From Sporosarcina sp. Marseille-Q4063 (GTDB taxonomy: Bacteria; Bacillota; Bacilli; Bacillales_A; Planococcaceae): a stretch of DNA of 64,000 bases. The position numbers and the translations under genes were made by a program. Of the stretch, positions 57,699-64,000 are shown piece by piece. The notes under the pieces were generated by a model. That model was given only the letters and a program-made list of their open reading frames with translations, had not been told where the DNA came from and searched no databases. Location of the stretch: NCBI RefSeq assembly GCF_018309085.1, contig NZ_CP070502.1, forward strand, positions 1,302,001-1,366,000. The letters are read 5' to 3'. The first letter of the stretch is position 1. Each line of letters begins with the position of its first letter.

Positions 57699-58874
57699 TT
57701 ACAATAATTCGAATACCCCCGCGGCACCCATTCCGCCTCCGATGCACATTGTCACGACTCCAAATTGCTTGTTTTGACTTTTTAGTTCATCCAACATACG
57801 AATGGTTAAGATCGAACCCGTTGCACCGAGTGGATGACCGAGCGCAATGGCTCCACCGTTCACATTTACTTTATCTATATCAAGACCGAGATGACGGATA
57901 ACTTGAAGCGATTGAGATGCGAACGCTTCGTTTAGTTCCCATAAATCGATGTCTTCGATGGATAACCCGGCAATTTCAAGCGCCTTCGGAACCGCTACAA
58001 TTGGGCCGATTCCCATTACTTCTGGTGGAACGCCGCCAACTGCGAATGAACGGAACTTAGCGATTGGTTTCAATCCTTCCGCTTCTGCAACTTCACGGTC
58101 CATGATCAAAACTGCACCTGCGCCGTCTGAGGTTTGTGATGAGTTACCTGCAGTTACTGAACCGGTTACTGAAAATGCAGGGCGTAATCGCGCAAGTACT
58201 TCAGTCGTTGTACCGTGACGAACGCCTTCATCCATTTCAAACATGAATTTCTTTTCAGCCGGTTTCCCATTGCCATCAACGTAGCGCTGAACAACTTCTA
58301 CTGGAACAACCCCATCATTAAACTTGCCTGCAGCGATCGCCGCTGCTGCTCTTTCATGAGAACGTACGGCAAATGCATCTTGATCTTCACGGCTAACGCC
58401 GTATTTTGTTGCGACTTGCTCTGCGGTATGGCCCATTCCCATATAATATTGGGGCGCTGTTTCTGCTAATTTTACATTCGGACGCACGACATTTCCCATC
58501 ATTGGAACCATGCTCATCGATTCTGCCCCGCCTGCAAGGATTGCTTTTGAAGATCCAAGCATGATTCGTTCTGCTCCGTAGGCAATTGTTTGCAAGCCGG
58601 ATGAACAAAATCGGTTTATGGTAATCGCAGGTGTTGTATCTGGAAGTGCTGCAAGTGCACCTATATTGCGCGCCATATTCATTCCTTGTTCCGCTTCGGG
58701 CATTGCGCAACCAATAATCAAATCATCTATCGGGCCGTCGTATCCGCCCGCGCGTTTTAATGTTTCTTTTACTGCAATCGCTCCTAGATCATCCGGACGA
58801 ACGGTTGCAAGCGAACCTCTTTTCGCTCTTCCGACCGGCGTTCGTGCACCGGCTACAATTACTGCTTCACGCAT
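57699..58874 (-). CDS. fadA: Acetyl-CoA acyltransferase (thiolase)
   Basis: A 391-residue thiolase that cleaves 3-ketoacyl-CoA. Active-site Cys90 is in NRFCSSGLQTIAYGAERI, the His is in GGAIALGHPLGATGS and the second Cys in TMCIGGGMGAAGVF. ATG 58874 has AGGAGG 8 nt upstream and lies 30 nt after the fadN stop. B. subtilis yusK counterpart. Confidence 0.95.
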   Translation of the reverse strand: MREAVIVAGARTPVGRAKRGSLATVRPDDLGAIAVKETLKRAGGYDGPIDDLIIGCAMPEAEQGMNMARNIGALAALPDTTPAITINRFCSSGLQTIAYGAERIMLGSSKAILAGGAESMSMVPMMGNVVRPNVKLAETAPQYYMGMGHTAEQVATKYGVSREDQDAFAVRSHERAAAAIAAGKFNDGVVPVEVVQRYVDGNGKPAEKKFMFEMDEGVRHGTTTEVLARLRPAFSVTGSVTAGNSSQTSDGAGAVLIMDREVAEAEGLKPIAKFRSFAVGGVPPEVMGIGPIVAVPKALEIAGLSIEDIDLWELNEAFASQSLQVIRHLGLDIDKVNVNGGAIALGHPLGATGSILTIRMLDELKSQNKQFGVVTMCIGGGMGAAGVFELL

Positions 58875-58903
58875 TATTTCTTCCTCCTCTATGTTTGGTG
58901 CCA

Positions 58904-61288
58904 TTAATTGCGTAGTGGTTTTCCTTTAATCAGCATATGTTGCATACGCTGCTGTGATTTTGGTTCAGCTACAAGACTTAAGAAAGCTTCACGTTCAAGG
59001 TCAAGCAAATATTGCTCATCCACAAGCGTTCCAAATGGCACTTTGCCGCCCGCTAGAACGAACGCTAGTTTCTTCGCGATTTTCAGATCATGTTCGCTAA
59101 TGTATCCCGACAAGAACATCGCCTCAGCGCCGAGAAGTAATGTCGCATAACCTGACTCGCCTGTTACAGGAATTTTTTCACGTTTCGGTGCTTTGTATCC
59201 GTTTTCAAATAATGAAAGCGCGACTTGTTTCGCATCGTGTAATTGATGGTCTGCATTGACACTAATTCCATCCGCGAAGTTCAAGAAATTGTTATCCCGT
59301 GCTTCATCTGCAGAAGTTGAAACTTTAGCCATCGCAATCGTTTCAAATACTTTATTGGCAATGTTTTGATAGTCTACTTCAACGCCGTTTGGCAATCCTT
59401 TTAGGTGTTTTGAATACAAACCGACGTTTCCACCACCACCAGGAATCAGACCTACGCCTGGTTCAACTAGCCCCATATACGTTTCAGTCGTCGCTTGAAT
59501 ATGTGCAGCCGGAAGACAAACTTCCGCGCCTCCGCCAAGCGTCATCCCAAATGGTGCTGCGACGACCGGCTTCGTCGAATATTTGATTTTCATCATCGCA
59601 TTTTGAAACGTTCGGACTACAAAATCCAATTCAAAAATATTGTCATCTTGCGCTTCCATTAGGATAAGCCCAAGGTTTGCGCCAACACAGAAGTTTCTTC
59701 CCTGGTTGCCTATCACAAGCCCCTTATAATTCTTTTCTACTTCATCGACTGCGAAGTTGATCATTTGCATAATATCTAATCCAATCGCATTCGATTGCGA
59801 ATGAAATTCAAGTAAAGCGATGCCATCGCCGAGATCTATTAAACTAGCGCCTGTATTCTTCTTAATGACTCCGTGTTTTTTCTTATAACGTTTCAAGTCA
59901 ATCACTTTTTCATTAACAGGAACTGGCTTATAACCTTCTCCGTCGAAGAAATACAGTTCGCCGTCTTCTTCTTTATAGAAAGATTCATAGTTTTGATCTA
60001 ATAAACGTTGAACGAAAGCAGGAACTTCTGCACCATCTTCTTTCATTTTTTGGGCAGATTTAGAAACCCCGATTGCATCCCATATTTCAAATGGTCCTTG
60101 TTGCCAACCAAAGCCCCATTTCATCGCGTTATCAATCGCGACGATATCATCCGCGATTTCACCGTGCAGTTCCGCGGAATAGCGAAGCGTCGGCGCCATG
60201 ATGTTCCATAGGATTTCACCCGTCCGGTCTTTTGCGTAGACGAGTGTCTTCACGCGATTTGCAAGGCCTTTTTGTTGTTTCGCCATTTCAATTGAAGGCG
60301 TTTTCAATTTCTTCGCTTTACTGTATTCGAAAGTTTCAGGATCAAGTTCCTGAATTTCTCTATCTTTCTTCACATAGAATCCTTGTTTTGTTTTCGCACC
60401 GAGCCAGCCGTTTTCGATCATTTTCTTCATAAACGCCGGCAATTCGAATACTTTTTGTTCTTCACCTTCTGTTTGGTCGTAGACGTTTTTGGCGACATGC
60501 ATAAATGTGTCCAGACCGACTACGTCTAATGTTCGGAAAGTTGCTGATTTCGGACGTCCTATTAAAGTGCCTGTTACGGAATCGACTTCTCCGATTGAAA
60601 ACCCGCGCTCTTCCATTTCTCGAAGCGTTACTAATAACCCGTATGTGCCAATTCGGTTCGCAATAAAGTTCGGCGTATCTTTGGCAATAACAACGCCTTT
60701 ACCTAATGTATTTTCACCAAACTGAACCATGAAATCTACCACTTCCGGAGCTGTCGAGCTTGCCGGAATCACTTCTAGTAGTTTTAAATAACGCGGCGGA
60801 TTAAAGAAATGCGTTCCTAAGAAATGTTTCTGGAAATCCTCTGAACGTCCATCCTTCATCGCTTCGATACTAATGCCCGATGTATTTGAAGAAATAATCG
60901 TGCCAGGCTTACGCACAGCATCCACTTTTTCGTATAGTTCTTTTTTAATTTCTAGATTCTCGACAATTACTTCAACAATCCAGTCAACATCTTTCAATTG
61001 ATCAAGATCATCTTCTAGATTTCCCGCTTTTATAAGTGATAAGTTGTTTTTCGTCGTTAACGGAGCTGGTTTTTGTTTGAGTAGTTTTTGCAAAGCGCTC
61101 TTCGCAACTTTGTTTCGGACCTGACTATCTTCTAGAGTAAGCCCCTTCGCTGTCTCTTCGTCTGTCAATTCTTTCGGGACGATATCCAATAAAAGTACAG
61201 GGATACCGATGTTAGCGAGATGGGCTGCGATACCAGAACCCATCACACCTGAACCTAAAACTGCTGCTTTTTTAATTTGATAAGCCAC
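58904..61288 (-). CDS. fadN: 3-hydroxyacyl-CoA dehydrogenase / enoyl-CoA hydratase-like FadN
   Basis: A 794-residue multidomain enzyme: N-terminal NAD domain (AVLGSGVMGSGIAAHLANIG), 3-hydroxyacyl-CoA dehydrogenase C-terminal domain (GTHFFNPPRYLKLLEVIP), then a crotonase-like domain from about residue 480 (GNQGRNFCVGANLGLILMEA). It oxidises 3-hydroxyacyl-CoA in beta-oxidation. I prefer GTG 61288 (GGGAGG 8 nt upstream) over TTG two codons earlier. First gene of the operon; a FadR-type operator is just upstream. Confidence 0.94.
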   Translation of the reverse strand: MAYQIKKAAVLGSGVMGSGIAAHLANIGIPVLLLDIVPKELTDEETAKGLTLEDSQVRNKVAKSALQKLLKQKPAPLTTKNNLSLIKAGNLEDDLDQLKDVDWIVEVIVENLEIKKELYEKVDAVRKPGTIISSNTSGISIEAMKDGRSEDFQKHFLGTHFFNPPRYLKLLEVIPASSTAPEVVDFMVQFGENTLGKGVVIAKDTPNFIANRIGTYGLLVTLREMEERGFSIGEVDSVTGTLIGRPKSATFRTLDVVGLDTFMHVAKNVYDQTEGEEQKVFELPAFMKKMIENGWLGAKTKQGFYVKKDREIQELDPETFEYSKAKKLKTPSIEMAKQQKGLANRVKTLVYAKDRTGEILWNIMAPTLRYSAELHGEIADDIVAIDNAMKWGFGWQQGPFEIWDAIGVSKSAQKMKEDGAEVPAFVQRLLDQNYESFYKEEDGELYFFDGEGYKPVPVNEKVIDLKRYKKKHGVIKKNTGASLIDLGDGIALLEFHSQSNAIGLDIMQMINFAVDEVEKNYKGLVIGNQGRNFCVGANLGLILMEAQDDNIFELDFVVRTFQNAMMKIKYSTKPVVAAPFGMTLGGGAEVCLPAAHIQATTETYMGLVEPGVGLIPGGGGNVGLYSKHLKGLPNGVEVDYQNIANKVFETIAMAKVSTSADEARDNNFLNFADGISVNADHQLHDAKQVALSLFENGYKAPKREKIPVTGESGYATLLLGAEAMFLSGYISEHDLKIAKKLAFVLAGGKVPFGTLVDEQYLLDLEREAFLSLVAEPKSQQRMQHMLIKGKPLRN

Positions 61289-61312
61289 GTGCAATGCCTC
61301 CCTTTATTTTCT

Positions 61313-61330
61313 TGAATGAACACTCATTCA
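61313..61330. promoter_or_regulatory. FadR (YsiA)-type operator of fadNAE
   Basis: TGAATGAACACTCATTCA is an 18-bp palindrome with TGAATGA/TCATTCA arms, matching the TetR-family FadR box of B. subtilis fatty-acid degradation genes. It is 25-42 nt upstream of the fadN start. A second palindrome, ATAGAAACGATTTCTAT (61348-61364), follows and is unexplained. Confidence 0.8.
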
Positions 61331-61543
61331 TTATTTGGGCAAAAAAAATAGAAACGATTTCTATAACTTTTATTATAGAGCATTAGTTAATTTTTCGCAA
61401 TATTTTATTCTGCAATTATTCATAGAATAGATAGTAACTTCAATCCGTCAGGTTTTGAGTGAATCAATTTATTATCCAGAACCGAAAATGGATTGTACAC
61501 TAACTATAAAAAGTTTCCTTCTAAAAAGAAAGGGCGTTTCGAT

Positions 61544-62047
61544 GTGAAAACCGTACTTGATGTAACTGGGAAATCACAATTTGAACAAGATATTGATAAA
61601 CGTTTTCGGCCATCTGCATGCGGCCCGGTAACCGCTCATGTGATTCTAGGGTATCATTTCCCTCATAATATGCATGCAGTGAATGATCTGTACCGATTGC
61701 TAGGCAGTACAAAAATCGGTTTATTTACTTGGCGTTTCATACGCAATATGAAGAAGCTTCTAGGCCAGGAGTGGACTGTTGAAAAGTGTACAATAGATGA
61801 GGTCATTCATGAAATTGATAATGGTCGTCCTGTAGCTGCCAAGTTTGACAAATGGTTTACATTTAGATGGCGCGGAAAATTCGCTTTCGATTATCATTGG
61901 GTACCCGTAGTTGGATATGAGAAGAAAGGTGACGAGCTATTTCTTATCGTGCATGATAATGGAGGAAGAAATCGTGATAGTCAATTACGAACAATTTCTT
62001 ATGGGAATAACAGGTCTATTTTGACGTTTGTTAAAATAAAAAAATAG
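61544..62047 (+). CDS. C39-like papain-fold protein without a signal peptide
   Basis: About 167 residues. A Cys in RPSACGPVTAHVIL (about residue 26), a His in FDYHWVPVVGYE and an Asp/Asn in VHDNGG give the catalytic layout of the peptidase C39-like family. No signal peptide or membrane helix is seen from GTG 61544, which has AGAAAGGG 9 nt upstream; a TTG at 61493 adds 17 residues but lacks a ribosome site. Substrate unknown; it could be an amide-bond hydrolase or acyltransferase rather than a protease. Isolated gene. Confidence 0.7.
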   Translation: MKTVLDVTGKSQFEQDIDKRFRPSACGPVTAHVILGYHFPHNMHAVNDLYRLLGSTKIGLFTWRFIRNMKKLLGQEWTVEKCTIDEVIHEIDNGRPVAAKFDKWFTFRWRGKFAFDYHWVPVVGYEKKGDELFLIVHDNGGRNRDSQLRTISYGNNRSILTFVKIKK

Positions 62048-62089
62048 CCACTATTCACTCCAAATGTGAGTTGTGGCTATCTTTTATTT
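62041..62089. terminator. Terminator between the C39-like gene and the exonuclease gene
   Basis: ATAGCCAC (62044-62051) pairs with GTGGCTAT (62073-62080), with an inner CACTC/GTGAG-like stem. T-rich exits on both sides. Confidence 0.8.
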
Positions 62090-62091
62090 CT

Positions 62092-62979
62092 TCATGAAAA
62101 TAGTGAATCGGCATGTCGCATGATCATTGTATAGCCTTCTTTTTCAAATAGGCTTCTTTTTTCTACATCATAAATTGGTAATGTTAGGTCTTCGATTTGA
62201 TCGGATACCTTTAAGTCGCAATGAATTTCGGCGAGTTTTCTGGATAAGTGAAGCATTTCCATGCCTTCTTCGATTCGTTTTCTTCGTGCTGGGGTTAATT
62301 CGTCTAGTGCATCTAGAACGCCTTCAATTGAGCCGTATTGTTTTAGTAATGTCAAAGCTGTTTTTGGCCCGATTCCTTTGACGCCTGGGTATCCGTCGGC
62401 CGCGTCGCCAGTGAATGCTTTTTTATCGATATATTGAAGCGGCGTAATGCCGTATTCTTCGATGAATCTTTCATCCGTGTAGATGTCGTATTCGCTATAT
62501 CCTTTTTTTATCAGCGCTACTTTAACACCTGGTCGCAATAATTGCAGGAGATCTCTGTCGCCTGAAACGATTGTTATTTCGGCTTTTCCTTCCCAATTGG
62601 TTACCATAGAGCCGATTAAATCGTCGGCTTCCATCCCTGGTTCGCCGTAACTTTTCCATCCGATGAGTTCCGATACGCTTCTAGCCATGTCAAACTGCGG
62701 AACGAGTTCTTCGGGCGGTGCCGGGCGATTCGCTTTATAGCCGTCATATAAATCGTTGCGAAATGTGTGTGCGCCCATGTCCCAACAAACTGCCATATGA
62801 GTCGGGTTGAATAAGGACATTGCCGTCATAGAATGGCGGGCGAATCCTTGGACGCCATTCGTTGGAACGCCCGCTGCATTCGGGAAAAAATGTCCCATCG
62901 CGGATGTCGCAAAAAAAGAGCGGAATAATAATGCCATGCCATCGACGATTAAAATATGTGGTTTTTCTTCTGTAGTCAA
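62092..62979 (-). CDS. 5'-3' exonuclease (YpcP-like)
   Basis: A 295-residue stand-alone homolog of the DNA polymerase I 5'-nuclease domain. Acidic metal-binding motifs are ILIVDGMALLFRSFFA, MAVCWDMG, GMEADDLIGSM and IVSGDRDLLQL; the DNA-binding helix-hairpin-helix is GYPGVKGIGPKTALTLL. It probably removes RNA primers or flap structures. TTG start with GGAGG 8 nt upstream. Confidence 0.92.
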   Translation of the reverse strand: MTTEEKPHILIVDGMALLFRSFFATSAMGHFFPNAAGVPTNGVQGFARHSMTAMSLFNPTHMAVCWDMGAHTFRNDLYDGYKANRPAPPEELVPQFDMARSVSELIGWKSYGEPGMEADDLIGSMVTNWEGKAEITIVSGDRDLLQLLRPGVKVALIKKGYSEYDIYTDERFIEEYGITPLQYIDKKAFTGDAADGYPGVKGIGPKTALTLLKQYGSIEGVLDALDELTPARRKRIEEGMEMLHLSRKLAEIHCDLKVSDQIEDLTLPIYDVEKRSLFEKEGYTMIMRHADSLFS

Positions 62980-63075
62980 TTGTCATTCCTCCAGTAGTCG
63001 AAAGTGTTCGATTCGACTGTGATCAATACTATAATAGTAGACTAATAAACTTTAAATCGGTACTAATACGCCCCA

Positions 63076-63582
63076 TTACAGTTTTGGAATCATGAATATT
63101 ATCGCTAATAGAACAAGCACAGTTACATGCGCAGAGTTAATGATTGTTCCTTTTCTAGTATCCGCTTTCCCATATCTAAGCATAATAGACAAAATGAATA
63201 TATAAATCAAAACCAAAAAGTAAACAATCGATAAATCAAGAATCCAGTGCATTTCCGGTGTTACCTGTGAAAGAATGGTAACGCCTAGGATTATGAATAC
63301 GATAAACGAAATGAAAAGAATTACCCCGATAATAGCTGGCATGATTCTCCATATCTTATGTACAAATAGTGGCCTTCCCTTCTTCTCTTGTAACAGTAAT
63401 AAGAATGAAAATCCCCAAACAATTAATATGACTGTGAAGAAAATAATGAGAATACTTGGTTCGATGAAAGATTTAATGAAAGTAAAAAGTGCGCTTATGG
63501 TTTCTGCGAATACATTCATAACGATAATTGCGAGTGAAAATCCTAAAACAATGAGTACTTGATAAAGCGTCCATTTTGACAT
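63076..63582 (-). CDS. Multi-pass membrane protein of unknown function
   Basis: About 168 residues with about five predicted helices (LIVLGFSLAIIVMNVF, ILIIFFTVILIVWGFSFLLL, IMPAIIGVILFISFIVFIIL, IVYFLVLIYIFILSIML, VTVLVLLAIIFMIP). I do not recognise the family. ATG 63582 with GGAGGGAAAG upstream. It lies between the exonuclease and hutH. Confidence 0.7.
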   Translation of the reverse strand: MSKWTLYQVLIVLGFSLAIIVMNVFAETISALFTFIKSFIEPSILIIFFTVILIVWGFSFLLLLQEKKGRPLFVHKIWRIMPAIIGVILFISFIVFIILGVTILSQVTPEMHWILDLSIVYFLVLIYIFILSIMLRYGKADTRKGTIINSAHVTVLVLLAIIFMIPKL

Positions 63583-63631
63583 ATTACTTTCCCTCCAACT
63601 ACAGATACGTTTGAGGACTCGATTTGGATTC

Positions 63632-63672
63632 AAAAAAGAACTGAAACCTGGATGTTGGTTTCAGTTCTTTTT
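63632..63672. terminator. Terminator of hutH
   Basis: AAAAGAACTGAAAC pairs with GTTTCAGTTCTTTT across a 10-nt loop, with A/T tracts on both sides. Confidence 0.9.
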
Positions 63673-63673
63673 C

Positions 63674-64000
63674 CTAATTCATAGCATTCTTCTGAAGTAG
63701 TTGTTCGATCGCAACGATATCTGGTGTGAAAATACGATCTTCATCGATGGGATCGACGACAGTTAGTAATTTTTCAAACTGTGTACGTGTTTTCGATGCC
63801 ATTAACGCTTTACCCCGAATCGAACAACTTGTTAATGCGCAAAGTGCTTCGATTGCGAGAACATTTCTGGCGTTTTTGATTATTGACTGGGCGTGTCTTG
63901 CGCCAATCGTTCCCATAGAAACGTGGTCCTCTTGATTTCCAGACGATGGAATTGAATCTACAGACGCCGGATGAGCGAGTGTTTTATTTTCCGAAACCAG
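63674..64000 (-). CDS. hutH: Histidine ammonia-lyase, C-terminal part (5' end outside window)
   Basis: About 108 C-terminal residues of an enzyme of about 500 that converts histidine to urocanate. The visible motif SSGNQEDHVSMGTIGARHA is the conserved segment of the histidine/phenylalanine ammonia-lyase family; the MIO active site lies upstream, outside the window. A strong terminator follows the stop codon, so no hut gene follows on this side. Confidence 0.92.
   Translation of the reverse strand: MVSENKTLAHPASVDSIPSSGNQEDHVSMGTIGARHAQSIIKNARNVLAIEALCALTSCSIRGKALMASKTRTQFEKLLTVVDPIDEDRIFTPDIVAIEQLLQKNAMN

Overview
The window reads as chromosome of a low-to-moderate-GC, spore-forming member of the Bacillales. 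Gene content and order follow the Bacillus subtilis yug-mrp-yui-yum-yut-yun-yur(suf)-yus block: yugI, yugE/patB, mrpABCDEFG, pepA(yuiE)/yuiD/yuiB, yumB, yutM, yutI/yuzD, yutJ/yuzB, yutF-yutE-yutD-lipA, yunB-yunD-yunE, sufCDSUB, metNIQ, yusE-yusF-gcvH-yusI and fadNAE. A sporulation gene (yunB) and many strong Gram-positive Shine-Dalgarno sites agree with this. The dispersed GC-rich intergenic repeats make me lean to a Planococcaceae/Sporosarcina-like organism, but the genus is an inference. No tRNA, rRNA, CRISPR array, prophage or transposase was seen.

Layout. 1-2.5 kb: rocA (cut by the window edge) divergent from a RocR-like regulator whose sigma-54/ATPase motifs are eroded. 2.5-7.9 kb: yugI, then a tandem pair of large paralogous proteins, each with an ECF-sigma-like N-terminus, one membrane helix and a long outside domain; these are the most unusual genes here. 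8-14 kb: an NSS transporter, yugE/patB, tandem cyclophilins and an MFS exporter. 14.3-20 kb: the complete seven-gene Mrp Na+/H+ antiporter operon. 20-30.9 kb: aminopeptidase, two type II NADH dehydrogenase-like proteins, Fe-S carrier proteins, lipoyl synthase and small conserved Yui/Yut/Yuz proteins, with an approximately 870-bp gene-free stretch holding an inverted pair of GC-rich repeats.

31-38 kb: an NSS transporter with a 35-residue partner (MetS type), a NhaC-family transporter behind a lysine riboswitch (LysW type), and yunB/yunD/yunE. 38.5-43.8 kb: sufCDSUB for Fe-S assembly. 44-51 kb: a dicarboxylate/amino-acid symporter and oppABCDF, with a perfect cre match upstream of oppA. 51.3-54.2 kb: metNIQ behind a SAM-I riboswitch. 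54.2-61.3 kb: yusE, yusF, gcvH, yusI and the fadN-fadA-fadE beta-oxidation operon with a FadR-type operator. The end holds a C39-like papain-fold protein, a 5'-3' exonuclease, a membrane protein and the 3' part of hutH.

Common themes are sodium/proton-coupled transport (Mrp, two NSS proteins, NhaC type, DAACS), amino-acid and peptide uptake or catabolism (roc, hut, opp, met, lys), and Fe-S/lipoate metabolism (suf, yutM, yutI, lipA, gcvH). Most transcription units end in clear intrinsic terminators. Family calls are from reading the translated sequence and recalled family features only; no database search was run.
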